Counted from the stretch's first letter, positions 19,577 through 29,392 are shown. The stretch is 64,000 nucleotides of DNA from Mycolicibacterium sp. P1-18 (GCF_008329535.1 NZ_NPKR01000001.1:310001-374000), one strand, 5' to 3'. Made by a program: numbers and translations. Notes: generated by a model not told the origin, from the sequence alone.

Positions 19577-20404
19577 GTGGACATCGGCACGGTCACGGAG
19601 GTCATCCGGCACCCCCTCGACGTGCCGGGTCCGCAGTGGCGCCCCGGCGACGCGTGGCTGGCCGGTGGCACGTGGCTGTACTCCGACCCGCAGCCCGACC
19701 TCCGCCGGCTCATCGACCTCGCCCCGTTGGGTTGGGACACCCTGCAGGTGACCGACGACGGTCTCGAGGTCGGCGCGATGTGCACGATCAGCGCCCTCTA
19801 TGCGCTCACGGCGCCCGCCGAGTGGGCGGCCGCACCGCTGCTGCACACCAGCTGCGAGGCATTCCTGGCCTCGTTCAAGATCTGGAATTCCGCCACGGTC
19901 GGCGGCAACGTCTGCATGGCCCTGCCCGCCGGACCGATGATCACCATGACGGTGGCGCTGGAGGCGACCTACGAGCTCTGGTCGACCACCGGCACCCGGC
20001 GCACCGTCGCCGCGGCCGACTTCGTCACCGGCAACCACGCGACCGTGCTGCAACCCGGGGAGTTGTTGCGCAGCATCCACATTCCGGCGAGCTCGTTACG
20101 CAAGCGCCACGCGCACCGCCGCTTCACCCTCACCAAGATGGGCCGGTCGACCATCTTCATGGTGGGCACCCAGACCCCGGGCACCGACGACCTGACGGTG
20201 ACCGTCACGGCGGGCACGACACACCCGGTCCGCCTGACGTTCGACGCCATGCCGCCCGCCGGTGCCGTCGCAGCCGCCGTCGACGACATCGCCGCCGACC
20301 TCTGGTTCGACGACCCCAACGGCACTCCCGGTCACCGCAAGCACCTGGCGCGGCACTACGCCGAGGAGATCCGCACCGAACTCGACACGAGAGCCGCCCG
20401 ATGA
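19577..20404 (+). CDS. FAD-binding subunit of a molybdenum hydroxylase (CoxM/XdhB-like)
   Basis: Medium subunit of the xanthine dehydrogenase/CO dehydrogenase superfamily, about 275 residues. The N-terminal FAD pyrophosphate loop reads AGGTWLYSDPQPDLRRLIDL (the usual AGGTDL form with Trp), and the second motif is SATVGGNVCMALPAGPM. It passes electrons from the iron-sulfur centres to an acceptor. I favour GTG 19577 (GGGAG five bases upstream); ATG 19565 in frame is the alternative. The TGA overlaps the next ATG by four bases, so the two subunits are coupled. Confidence 0.88.
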   Translation: MDIGTVTEVIRHPLDVPGPQWRPGDAWLAGGTWLYSDPQPDLRRLIDLAPLGWDTLQVTDDGLEVGAMCTISALYALTAPAEWAAAPLLHTSCEAFLASFKIWNSATVGGNVCMALPAGPMITMTVALEATYELWSTTGTRRTVAAADFVTGNHATVLQPGELLRSIHIPASSLRKRHAHRRFTLTKMGRSTIFMVGTQTPGTDDLTVTVTAGTTHPVRLTFDAMPPAGAVAAAVDDIAADLWFDDPNGTPGHRKHLARHYAEEIRTELDTRAAR

Positions 20405-23118
20405 CCTACACCGTGAACGGCGAGAATTACGACGCCGAGCCACATCCTGGCCAGTGCCTGCGGACCCATCTCCGGGGACTCGGCGTGCACGGCGTCAAGA
20501 AGGGTTGCGACGCAGGCGATTGCGGTGCGTGCACCGTGTGGCTCGACGGCAATCCGGTGCACAGCTGCATCACCCCCGCCTTCCGCGCCGAGAACCGCGA
20601 GGTCACCACCATCGAAGGCCTGGGCACACCCGGGAAGCTCCATCCGATGCAGGAGCAGTTCCGCAAGGCCCCCGGCTTCCAATGTGGATTCTGCACCGCC
20701 GGCATGATCATGACCGCCGCGACGTTCACCGACGAGCAGAAGCAGGACCTGCCCCGGGCGCTGAAGGGAAACCTGTGCCGCTGTACGGGTTACCGCGCCA
20801 TCGAGGACGCCGTCCACGGGGTGGGCGCCATCGAGGACGCCAAGCCGGGGCAGGCGGTCGGGACCAGCGTCGGCGCACCGGCGGCCGTCGGCGTGGTCAC
20901 GGGCACGGCCGAGTTCACGATGGACACCCAGATGGAGGGCATGCTGCACCTCAAGGTGCTGCACTCCCCTCACGCACACGCCCGGATCGTCGCGATCGAC
21001 ACGTCGGCCGCCATGGACGTGCCTGGCGTGCAACGGGTCTACACCTGGGAGGACGTGCCACGGAAGCGCTACAGCACCGCCATCCACACCGACCACCTCG
21101 TCGACCCCGACGACACGTACATGCTCGACAACGTGGTGCGCTTCGTCGGCCAGCGCGTGGTGGCGGTGCTCGCCGACACCGTGCGCGCCGCCGAGGAGGG
21201 CTGCCGTCGGGTCGTGGTGCAGTACCAGATACTGCCCGCGGTGTTCGACCCCGAGGAGGCGATGCGCGACGGCGCACCCCAGTTGCACAGCTACGACGAC
21301 CCGTTCGCCCACGACAAGGACCACAACGTCCTGCTCGAACTGCACGGTGACATCGGCGACCTGGCAGCGGGATTGGCCGAGGCCGACGTGATCCACGAGG
21401 CCACCTACGTCTCGCCACGGGTTCAGCACGCCCATCTGGAGACCCACGGCTCGATCGCGTGGATGGAGGACGGCAGGCTCAACGTCCGCACGGCGTCCCA
21501 GTCCCCGTCGGTCGCCAAGCTCAAGCTGGCGCACCTGTTCAGTCTGCGGCCCGATCAGCTGCGCGTGTTCTGCACCCGCGTCGGCGGCGGCTTCGGCGGC
21601 AAGCAGGAACTGATCTCCGAAGACCTGCCCGCGTTGGCCGCCATGGAGACCGGGCGACCGGTGTCCTGGGAGTTCACCAGGGAAGAGGAGTTCACCACCG
21701 CCTCGCCACGGCATCCGATGACGGTCACGGTCACCCTCGGCGCCACGACCGACGGCACGCTGACCGCATTCGGCTATCGCAACGTCTCCAACACCGGCGC
21801 CTACGGCAACCACGGTGGCGAGACGCTGTTCGCGGCCGGCGCCGCGATCGCCCTGTATCGCTGTCCCAACAAGAAGTTCGACGCCTGGTCGGTGTACACG
21901 AACACGGTGCCCAGCGGCGCGTTACGCGGTTACGGCATGACGCAACCCGGGTTCGCGGTCGAATGCGCCATCCACGAACTGGCCGTCAAGCTCGGCATGG
22001 AACCGGCGGAACTGCGCCGCCGCAACGTCGTCCGCCCGGGTGACGCGCTGCTCGCGCTCGCCGAGCATGCCGACGACGTCGACTTCACCGAAGACGGCAT
22101 CACCGAGTGCATCGACCTGGTGGACGAGGCACTCCGCCGGGACGGCAGCGGCGCGGACCTCGGCCCCGACTGGCTCGTCGGCTCGGGCGCCGCGACGTCG
22201 TTGCACGAGACCGCACCGCCGACCGACCACGTCTCCGATGCCTGGGCGACGCTGCGCGCCGACGGCGACTACGAGATCGCCGTCGGCACCGTCGAATTCG
22301 GCGAGGGCACCTCGACGGTGCATGTGCAGATCGCCGCGACGAATCTGGGGACCACGCCGGATCGCATCCACCTGGTGCAGTCCGACACCGACAGGACGGG
22401 TTTCGACACCGGGGCGTTCGCGAGTGCGGGCATGTTCGTCGCAGGCAACGCGGTGAACCATGCGTCGACGGCGCTGGCCAAGCGGATCCTCGGCTTCGCC
22501 GCCCGCCACACCGGGGTGCCGGTCGAGGACTGCGCGATGGACCACGACGGCGTGCTCTGCGGTGCCACCAGGCTCCCGTTGCGCGAAATCGTGGACGCCG
22601 CACACGCCAAGGGAATCCGGCTCACCGAATCGCGCAAGGCCTACGGGTCGCCGCGCAGCGTCACCTCCAACAGCCACGGCTTCCGGATCGCGGTGCACCG
22701 CGTCACCGGCGAGATCCGGATCCTGTACAGCGTGCACGCCGCCGACGCGGGGGTGGTGATCAACCCGGCCCAGCTGCGCGGACAGGTCGACGGCGGCGTA
22801 GCGATGGGCATCGGCTTCGCGCTCACCGAGAACTTCGACGTCGACGACGCCGGCGTCATGACCAACCCGAGCCTGCGGAACTACCGGATCCCCACCTATG
22901 CCGACGTCCCCAGGACGGAGCTGCTGCTGGTGGAATCGACTGACTCACTTGGGCCGATGAAGGCCAAGGGCATGGCGGAGTGCTGCATCAACCCCGTCGC
23001 ACCCGCGTTGGCCAATGCGGTGGAGGACGCGACCGGGGTGCGTTTCCGCGACCTTCCGCTGACCCCGGAGCGCATCTACGACCGGCTGCCCTCGGCTGTC
23101 CCGACCCCGATCGCGTGA
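20401..23118 (+). CDS. Fused [2Fe-2S]-molybdopterin hydroxylase (xanthine dehydrogenase/aldehyde oxidoreductase family)
   Basis: A 905-residue fusion. Residues 1-150 carry both [2Fe-2S] clusters: plant-type Cys 36, 41, 44 and 56 (GCDAGDCGACTV...HSC), then Cys 95, 98, 126 and 128 (QCGFCTAGM, CRCTGY). The remainder is the Moco domain, with RVGGGFGGKQE and GALRGYGMTQP; a Glu in KGMAECCINPVAPALANAV fits the catalytic position. The layout is like one-chain aldehyde oxidoreductases, but here an FAD subunit is encoded just upstream. Substrate may be a purine, aldehyde or N-heterocycle. Its 3' end overlaps the convergent permease gene by 43 bp. Confidence 0.9.
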   Translation: MTYTVNGENYDAEPHPGQCLRTHLRGLGVHGVKKGCDAGDCGACTVWLDGNPVHSCITPAFRAENREVTTIEGLGTPGKLHPMQEQFRKAPGFQCGFCTAGMIMTAATFTDEQKQDLPRALKGNLCRCTGYRAIEDAVHGVGAIEDAKPGQAVGTSVGAPAAVGVVTGTAEFTMDTQMEGMLHLKVLHSPHAHARIVAIDTSAAMDVPGVQRVYTWEDVPRKRYSTAIHTDHLVDPDDTYMLDNVVRFVGQRVVAVLADTVRAAEEGCRRVVVQYQILPAVFDPEEAMRDGAPQLHSYDDPFAHDKDHNVLLELHGDIGDLAAGLAEADVIHEATYVSPRVQHAHLETHGSIAWMEDGRLNVRTASQSPSVAKLKLAHLFSLRPDQLRVFCTRVGGGFGGKQELISEDLPALAAMETGRPVSWEFTREEEFTTASPRHPMTVTVTLGATTDGTLTAFGYRNVSNTGAYGNHGGETLFAAGAAIALYRCPNKKFDAWSVYTNTVPSGALRGYGMTQPGFAVECAIHELAVKLGMEPAELRRRNVVRPGDALLALAEHADDVDFTEDGITECIDLVDEALRRDGSGADLGPDWLVGSGAATSLHETAPPTDHVSDAWATLRADGDYEIAVGTVEFGEGTSTVHVQIAATNLGTTPDRIHLVQSDTDRTGFDTGAFASAGMFVAGNAVNHASTALAKRILGFAARHTGVPVEDCAMDHDGVLCGATRLPLREIVDAAHAKGIRLTESRKAYGSPRSVTSNSHGFRIAVHRVTGEIRILYSVHAADAGVVINPAQLRGQVDGGVAMGIGFALTENFDVDDAGVMTNPSLRNYRIPTYADVPRTELLLVESTDSLGPMKAKGMAECCINPVAPALANAVEDATGVRFRDLPLTPERIYDRLPSAVPTPIA

Positions 23119-24233
23119 TCGTGTTCTGAGTCGTCGTCCTCGTCGTCTTCTGGCGGCGTCACACCTTCACCGGCGCGCATGCCGACCTGTTCGCCGTAGT
23201 ACCGGATGATCACCGCCAAGGTGGCCGCGACCGGTACGGCCAGGAAGGCGCCGATGATGCCGAACACGGTGCTGCCCAACGTCACCGCGAGCAGCACGAT
23301 CACGGCGTGCAGCTTCATCGACTTGGCCTGCAACCAGGGCTGCAGGACGTTTCCCTCGAGTTGCTGCACCGCCAGGATCAGCCCCAGCACGATCAGGGCG
23401 TTGACCGGCCCGTTGGACACCAGCGCGATCAGCACGGCGAGACCGCCGGCCACGAACGCACCGACGATGGGGACGAACCCGCCGATGAAGGTGACGATGG
23501 CCAGCGCATAGGCCAGCGGAACCCCCAGGATCACCAGGCCGACCCCGATCAGCACCGCGTCGACGAGGCTCACCAGCGCCTGGGTGCGGATGAAGCCGCC
23601 GAGCGTCGACCAGCAGCGGGTCAGGACCTCGGCGAGGTGCGGTGCGGCCGGCATGCCGACGCTGCGGCGCAGCCAGGGGATGAAGTGCGGGCCGTCCTTC
23701 AGCAGGAAGAACGTCACGACGATCGCGGTGAACAGCGTGATGAGCGCCGATGCGGCGGCCCCGACGCCGGTGAACAGCCCGGAGGCGATCTGGGAGCTGC
23801 TGGAGTTCAGCCAGTCGTTGATGGCCGCGACGCCCGAGTTCAGCTGCGCTTCGCTGACGTTCAGCGGCGGGCCGGCGAGCCAGTTCCGCACCTGGACGAC
23901 GCCGCCCTGGGCCTGGTCCGCCAGCTCTACCGACTGCTCGAAGATGGCCGGCGCGACGGCGGCGACGAGGCCCGCGACGACGCCCACCGCCACGAGGAGC
24001 ACCAGCAGTACCGCGGCGGCCGGGGGCACGCCCTTCTCGCGCAGCCACCGCACCGGCGGCCACAGCGCCGTGCACACGATGAGCGCCAGCACCACCGGCA
24101 GGATGATCACCCAGGTCTTGCCCACCACCCAGCCGAGCACCCACAGTGCGGCCACCACCGCGATGAACTGCACCGCGACGGTGCCGCCCCGTCGTAGATG
24201 GGCACCGTAGATCGAACCGCGGGTTGGGGCCAT
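23076..24233 (-). CDS. AI-2E family transporter (PerM/YdiK-like permease)
   Basis: A 385-residue polytopic membrane protein with seven to eight predicted helices. The family core is clear: TFFLLKDG, the long amphipathic segment near 205-235, IGGFVPIVGAFVAGG and the C-terminal helix pair GIIGAFLAVPVAATLAV. The C-terminus is strikingly acidic (PPEDDEDDDSEHDH). Members include exporters of quorum signals and Na+/H+ antiporters; the substrate here is unknown. Starts at ATG 24233; 44 bp separate it from the end of the multicopper oxidase gene on the same strand. Confidence 0.88.
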   Translation of the reverse strand: MAPTRGSIYGAHLRRGGTVAVQFIAVVAALWVLGWVVGKTWVIILPVVLALIVCTALWPPVRWLREKGVPPAAAVLLVLLVAVGVVAGLVAAVAPAIFEQSVELADQAQGGVVQVRNWLAGPPLNVSEAQLNSGVAAINDWLNSSSSQIASGLFTGVGAAASALITLFTAIVVTFFLLKDGPHFIPWLRRSVGMPAAPHLAEVLTRCWSTLGGFIRTQALVSLVDAVLIGVGLVILGVPLAYALAIVTFIGGFVPIVGAFVAGGLAVLIALVSNGPVNALIVLGLILAVQQLEGNVLQPWLQAKSMKLHAVIVLLAVTLGSTVFGIIGAFLAVPVAATLAVIIRYYGEQVGMRAGEGVTPPEDDEDDDSEHDHAIGVGTAEGSRS

Positions 24234-24277
24234 GCCACAGCCTTACCCACTATCGCCGGAACGTCACCCGGCGCGCG

Positions 24278-27200
24278 TCAACGCCCGCCAAGGGGTGCGG
24301 GACCGCCCGCCGGCACCGGAAGCGTCGCCACCAGCGTCGGGTCGACGGTCGTCGCGTCCGGTGAGGTGCGCCCCAGCGTGTACTTGCGGACCTGCACCCC
24401 GGCCGGCGTCGCCCCGCCCACCAGGACGTCCGCGCCGCTCGTCGTGCTGGTCGTGGCGACCGTGACGCCCGAGCCGGGGAACGGGTCGAACGATGCGATC
24501 TGCGCGTAGGTGGCGTTCTCCTCGTGGTGGTTGGGGTTGTCCAGGTAGACGTCCGGCTGCCCGTCGAGGAGCGACCCGGTCGACCACGCCCGCACCGTGC
24601 CGGCACCGGCGAGCTGGCTGGTCACGATGCTCTTGGCGCCACCCTGGGCGCCCGCCACCCAGCCGGTCGAGAGGCCGACGCCACCCTGGTAGGCGTCGTC
24701 GTAGGCCATGAACTGCGACGTCATCCGCGGATCGGTCCGGCCGCCAGCCGAATGTCCCTGCGTCGCCGTGCCGTTGGCGCGCGCCCTCGCGGTCGGTTCG
24801 TAGAGGTCGTAGCGGAACGTCTTGATCAGCGGCGCCTCGCCGGCACCGGGTGCGGTGACGATGCTCTCCCGCCCGGAGCCCATCTCGACCATGCCGGTCG
24901 CCAGCGTCACCCCGGATTCGGAGCCGGGGTACGGCGTGAACGCCGAGAACACGTCGGGCGCCGTGCCGGATTCGCCGGGCACGGTGGACGAGAAGACCTT
25001 GATCTGCGACTCCATCCCCGGTCCGGAGCCCACGATGATGTTGTCGGCCCGCGCGTTCCCGTCGATGTCCGCGCCTGCGACCGTCACCCCGCCGGTGAAG
25101 TTCTCGTCGAAGGGCGCGAAGCGGGTGAGCTCGGTCTTGAACACGCCGTCGGTGGTGTCGTTGCCGTCATAGGCGACCACCTGGGGAGCCACCCCCTTGC
25201 CCGTGCCGACGACGAGGTCGAGGACACCGTCGCCGTTGACGTCGGCCATCGCCACCGACGGGGCTCCCTCGAAGTTGGGGAACGGGACGACTGTCTGCAA
25301 GACCTTGTCTCCGTTGCCGTCCCGAATCTGAACGGTCGCAGGCTTGCCCTTGGACCCGGGTGTCGCCACCGCGTACGTGGACACCTCGGGGATGACGTTG
25401 ATGGTGGCCATCAGCCCGTTGTCCTCGTGGTTGAGGCGGTGACAGTGGATCACGTAGGTTCCCGGGAACTCGAGGAACTCCTGACGCAGCGTCAGCTTCG
25501 CCGGGGTGGTCACGACGTGCATGTCGTTGAAGATCGGGGCTGGGACGTTGACGTTGTCGACGCCCCACGGTTCGACGCCCGTCGTCCCCCGGTTCGGATC
25601 GTCGATCTCCATCACCTGAAAGTCGTTGACGTGGATGTGCATTGGATGCGCATCGTTGTTCTGGTTGGTGATCGTCCACTCTTCGACGGAGTTGAGCCGC
25701 GGCTGGATCAGCGGGACGTTCGGAAATCCGGCGGGCTCGAACATGTAGATGACGGCCTTGGGATCGTCGTGGCTGGCCTTGTCGCCGCCGATCGTGTCGG
25801 TGATCGTCATCGCCCGTCGCACGGCCGGCGTCATCACCGACGTGTCGACGAATGACGTATAGGCACCGAGGTTTTGGCCCGGCTCGAAGGCCGTGGTCCG
25901 GCCTGGGCCGCTGGTGTCCTGCGTGGCGCGGATCAACGTCTGCGTGGGGAAGACGAAGAAGCCGTCGGCGAAGCTGAGGTACTTGGGGTCGACGGTGAGC
26001 GTGCCGAGGACCGCGGGCGTGTTCTTGGTGCCGTCGTTGGTGTACACCACGCCGGGGAGCACGAGCGGCTTGGCTTCGGGGTTGGGCGGGAACTCCAGGA
26101 CCAGGTCGCCCTCGGCGGGCATCGTGACGGCGATCGCATAGCGCGACCCCGGTGGAACGCTCAGCGTCGTCCCGTCTCCGAAGACGGGCCGTTGCACCTG
26201 GGTGTACGGGTTGCCGTCCTGCCCGACGATCGCGAACTTCGGATGCCTGCCCGTGGCGGTCTCGGTCAGTCGGACCGTCATGTAACCGATGTCGCTGATG
26301 TTGGCCACCGACCAGATCTCCGTCTGGCCCGGCTTGATCTTCAACTCGGGCTGAAACTGGCCGTTGACGGTGAACTGCACGTCACGCTCGTTGTCGGGCA
26401 GCGCGTCGTTCTCGGGGATCTTCAGCGTCGGGCTGTCGAAGCTCATCAGGTTCTGCGGGATGAACTGGGTCTGGCCGCGGTTGTTGTGCGGTGACAGTGG
26501 GCCGGCCCACCACGCGGTCAGGTACTGCGAGCCCTTGCTGGTGTCGGCGATGTTGACCGGCGCCAAGCTCGGTTGATAGGTCCCGTCGGCCAATTCGTTG
26601 CCCCTGGGCGGCGTCAGGGTGCTGACGAACTGCGGCCACGCGTAGTTGTTGAGCTGGTGGCCACCGCCCTTGCGGTCGAAGACGTAGTTGTACTGAAGGG
26701 CCATGTTGCGCATGGGAATGTCGTTCTGCGTGACCAGCGGCAAATTGCCGTCGGGGCGGCCGATCTCCAATAGCCCGGCCAGGCCGGCGTACGTCTGCTG
26801 CGTCGTCATCGTGTGACGGTGGCTGTGGTACCAGTACAACCCGTTGGGCATGTTGGCGGGCACGTCGTAGGTGTAGGTGTTGCCCATGCCCGCCGGGATC
26901 GACAGCAGCACGTTGTCGGCGTTGCCCGAGGGGCTGACGTGCAGGCCGTGGGTGTGCAGGTTCAGCGGCGCCTCGGTCAGCGTCGGCGGGTAGATGGGCA
27001 CGTCACCGCCCTTGGGGGTGAATGCCGGGTCGTAGAAGTCCTTGATCGTCAGGTCTCGAAGGTCGTTGTCGTAGTGCACGATCAGGCGCTCACCCGGGTC
27101 TACCCGAAGGGTCGGCGCGGGATACAGATCGTCTCCCTTGGTCGAACCGTCCGAACTGCTGCCCTTGATCAGGTCGAAGCCGAACACCAGGAAGTTGGAG

Positions 27201-27451
27201 ACGGGCTCCTTCACGGTGTCGAGGTTGACGGTGCCCTGGTGCGCCGACAGCCGCACCTCCAGGACGCCGTCCTTGCTGCGCAACCGGACCGGCTCGTGGA
27301 ACGGCGCGGGTTTGCCGTCGGCCCCTGCGTTGACCCCGGCGGGCGGGTTGGTGGAGACCGGCTGCGAACTCGTCGAGCAGCTGACGAGCATGGCCGTCGT
27401 CGACACCACGACCAGCAGTGCGACGACCGCCCTGACCCGACGGACCACCAT
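24278..27451 (-). CDS. Multicopper oxidase lipoprotein with C-terminal FG-GAP/VCBS-like domain
   Basis: A 1057-residue exported enzyme. Lipobox LVSC places the acylated Cys at residue 25. Copper ligands: LNLHTHGLHVSP (HTHG 166-169), YWYHSHRH (208-213), HPMHIH (602-607) and HCHRLNHEDNGLM (669-681), so type 1, 2 and 3 sites appear complete. After residue 695 there are repeats with calcium-loop-like motifs such as MADVNGDGVLDLVVG and ADIDGNARADNIIVG, a beta-propeller seen on surface proteins. Most multicopper oxidases are about 500 residues; this one is twice that. Start ATG 27451 follows GGGGGAG closely; GTG 27448 is possible. Likely role: copper or other metal/phenol oxidation at the cell surface. 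Confidence 0.9.
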   Translation of the reverse strand: MVVRRVRAVVALLVVVSTTAMLVSCSTSSQPVSTNPPAGVNAGADGKPAPFHEPVRLRSKDGVLEVRLSAHQGTVNLDTVKEPVSNFLVFGFDLIKGSSSDGSTKGDDLYPAPTLRVDPGERLIVHYDNDLRDLTIKDFYDPAFTPKGGDVPIYPPTLTEAPLNLHTHGLHVSPSGNADNVLLSIPAGMGNTYTYDVPANMPNGLYWYHSHRHTMTTQQTYAGLAGLLEIGRPDGNLPLVTQNDIPMRNMALQYNYVFDRKGGGHQLNNYAWPQFVSTLTPPRGNELADGTYQPSLAPVNIADTSKGSQYLTAWWAGPLSPHNNRGQTQFIPQNLMSFDSPTLKIPENDALPDNERDVQFTVNGQFQPELKIKPGQTEIWSVANISDIGYMTVRLTETATGRHPKFAIVGQDGNPYTQVQRPVFGDGTTLSVPPGSRYAIAVTMPAEGDLVLEFPPNPEAKPLVLPGVVYTNDGTKNTPAVLGTLTVDPKYLSFADGFFVFPTQTLIRATQDTSGPGRTTAFEPGQNLGAYTSFVDTSVMTPAVRRAMTITDTIGGDKASHDDPKAVIYMFEPAGFPNVPLIQPRLNSVEEWTITNQNNDAHPMHIHVNDFQVMEIDDPNRGTTGVEPWGVDNVNVPAPIFNDMHVVTTPAKLTLRQEFLEFPGTYVIHCHRLNHEDNGLMATINVIPEVSTYAVATPGSKGKPATVQIRDGNGDKVLQTVVPFPNFEGAPSVAMADVNGDGVLDLVVGTGKGVAPQVVAYDGNDTTDGVFKTELTRFAPFDENFTGGVTVAGADIDGNARADNIIVGSGPGMESQIKVFSSTVPGESGTAPDVFSAFTPYPGSESGVTLATGMVEMGSGRESIVTAPGAGEAPLIKTFRYDLYEPTARARANGTATQGHSAGGRTDPRMTSQFMAYDDAYQGGVGLSTGWVAGAQGGAKSIVTSQLAGAGTVRAWSTGSLLDGQPDVYLDNPNHHEENATYAQIASFDPFPGSGVTVATTSTTSGADVLVGGATPAGVQVRKYTLGRTSPDATTVDPTLVATLPVPAGGPAPLGGR

Positions 27452-27536
27452 GACTCCCCCTGGTCGCGCCCGAGACGTCTGCCGGGCTGGGCGGAACAGT
27501 ACAACCGGCCGCCCCTGCTTTGTTACGTTTGCCGCG

Positions 27537-28187
27537 ATGCTGGCCGAACTGATCCCCCTGGCGCTGGTGGTCGCCCTCTCACCCCTGTCGATCATCCCGG
27601 GGGTCCTCGTCCTGCACTCACCGCGCCCGCGGCCGACGGGGCTGGCGTTCCTCGTCGGCTGGATCCTCGGGCTGGCCGTGGTGACGCAGATCTTCGTGGA
27701 GGTGTCCAACGTCGTCGGCGGCGGTCTGGACAAGCCACCGAGCTGGGCGTCGTGGGTGCGCATCGTGGCCGGCGGTGCCCTGATCGTCTTCGGCGGCTAC
27801 AAGTGGGTGACCCGTGGACGCTCGGACCACTCGCCCAAGTGGATGAGCAGCTTCGCGAAGATCACCCCGCGCAAGGCGTTGGTCACCGCTATGGTCCTGG
27901 TCGTCGCGAATCCGAAGGTGTTGTTCATGTGTGCCGCAGCGGGTCTGGCGATCGGCACCGAGGGTCTGGGCCGCAAGGGGGCCGCCCTCGGCGTGCTCTT
28001 CTACGTCGTCATGGCCGCCTCCACGGTGGCGCTGCCGGTGCTGGCCTACGCGGTGTCCGGTGACCGGTTGCATCAGCCGCTGACCCGGCTGAAGGACTGG
28101 ATGGAGGCTCAGCACGCGGCGCTGGTCGCGGGCATCCTGGTCGTGCTTGGCGTGTTGGTGCTCTGCAAGGGCCTCCACGGGGTCTGA
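27537..28187 (+). CDS. Sap/GAP family membrane protein (LysE-like fold)
   Basis: A 216-residue protein with about six membrane helices. The N-terminus MLAELIPLALVVALSPLSII, then GLAFLVGWILGLAVV and the central LVVANPKVLFMCAAAGLAIG, fit the actinobacterial Sap (sulfolipid-addressing protein)/GAP family, some of which help move glycolipids to the surface. The start is ATG 27537; the frame is open further upstream, antisense to the oxidase. It is divergent from the multicopper oxidase by 85 bp. Confidence 0.82.
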   Translation: MLAELIPLALVVALSPLSIIPGVLVLHSPRPRPTGLAFLVGWILGLAVVTQIFVEVSNVVGGGLDKPPSWASWVRIVAGGALIVFGGYKWVTRGRSDHSPKWMSSFAKITPRKALVTAMVLVVANPKVLFMCAAAGLAIGTEGLGRKGAALGVLFYVVMAASTVALPVLAYAVSGDRLHQPLTRLKDWMEAQHAALVAGILVVLGVLVLCKGLHGV

Positions 28188-28216
28188 CCCCGGACACGCC
28201 CCTACACTCGAACGGC

Positions 28217-29374
28217 GTGGGACTCGACGATCGTGACGCGCTGGCGACGCTGCGCGATGCCTTCGATCCCGAGGGTGAGCTGATCCACCGGTTCTACACC
28301 CGCTGGTTCGCCGTCGACGGCACCGTCCGCGATCTGTTCCCACCCGACATGACCCGCCAGCGCACGGTCTTCGCCAAGGCGATGACGTGGTTGTTCGGCG
28401 AGCTGATCGCCCAGCGCGCCGACGAGCCGGTCGCCTTCCTCGCGCAACTGGGTCGCGACCACCGCAAGTACGGTGTCACGCAAGGACATTTCGACTCGAT
28501 GCAGGACGCGCTGCTGACCGCGTTGCGCAGCCATCTCCTCGAACGGTGGGACGACCGGCTGGCCGACGCCGCGCAGCAGGCCGTCACGCTGATCGTCGGA
28601 ATCATGCGCGGTGCGGCCGACGCCGAGAAGGGCCCGCCCTTCGTCGACGGCAGCGTCGTCGAGCACATCCGTGCCACCCGCGACGTGTCGGTGGTCCGGT
28701 TGCAGCTCGACGAGCCGCTGCACTTTCACGCCGGCCAGTACGTGACGGTGCAGGTGCCGCAATGGCCGCGGCGCTGGCGCTACCTCAGCCCGTCGATCCC
28801 GGCCGACCGCGGCGGGGCGATCGAATTCCACGTGCGATCCGTTGCCGGCGGCATGGTGAGCACCGCCATCGTCGGCGAGACCACACCCGGGGACCGGTGG
28901 CGGCTGTCCAACCCGCACGGCGCCATGCACGTCGACCGCAACGGCGGCGACGTGCTGATGGTGGCGGGCGGCACCGGCCTCGCGCCGTTGCGGTCGATCA
29001 TCATGAATCTCGCGCGCTGGGGCCAGAATCCGCGCGTCCACCTGTTCTTCGGCGCCAAGTATCCCTGCGACCTGTACGACCTCGACACGCTGTGGCAGGT
29101 CGCCTCGACCAACCCGTGGCTGTCGGTGACGCCGGTGTCGGAGTACTCGACCAATCCGCCATGGGCGGCCGACTATCCCACCGTCGAACCGCCCCGCGGG
29201 TTGCACGTGCGCCAGACCGGCACGCTGCCCGAGGTGGTGACGCGATACGGCAGTTGGAGCGATCGCCAGATCCTGGTCTGCGGCGGACCCGCGATGGTGA
29301 CGGCCACACGGGCGGCCCTGATCGCCAGGGGCGCCGATCCACGCCGCATCCAACACGATCCACTCGACAGTTGA
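28217..29374 (+). CDS. Type II flavohaemoglobin-like protein (Rv0385-like)
   Basis: A 385-residue globin fused to a ferredoxin-NADP reductase-like module. The globin half (1-140) shows RFYTRWF (B-helix Tyr), LFPPDM and RDHRKYGV with the proximal His. The reductase half has RYLSPSIP in place of the usual RxYSL flavin motif, then GGTGLAPLRSII and VCGGPAMV for NAD(P). Divergence of the flavin motif matches type II mycobacterial flavohaemoglobins, which were reported to act differently from NO dioxygenases. Starts at GTG 28217. In M. tuberculosis Rv0385 adjoins clpB (Rv0384c). Confidence 0.85.
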   Translation: MGLDDRDALATLRDAFDPEGELIHRFYTRWFAVDGTVRDLFPPDMTRQRTVFAKAMTWLFGELIAQRADEPVAFLAQLGRDHRKYGVTQGHFDSMQDALLTALRSHLLERWDDRLADAAQQAVTLIVGIMRGAADAEKGPPFVDGSVVEHIRATRDVSVVRLQLDEPLHFHAGQYVTVQVPQWPRRWRYLSPSIPADRGGAIEFHVRSVAGGMVSTAIVGETTPGDRWRLSNPHGAMHVDRNGGDVLMVAGGTGLAPLRSIIMNLARWGQNPRVHLFFGAKYPCDLYDLDTLWQVASTNPWLSVTPVSEYSTNPPWAADYPTVEPPRGLHVRQTGTLPEVVTRYGSWSDRQILVCGGPAMVTATRAALIARGADPRRIQHDPLDS

Positions 29375-29392
29375 GCGTGACAGAATCGCCGA

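Noticed and set aside
19235..20080. N-terminal extension of the GGDEF-EAL frame
   Set aside because: This part is antisense to the FAD-binding gene, has no membrane or domain signal, and a well-placed GTG with ribosome site exists at 19234.
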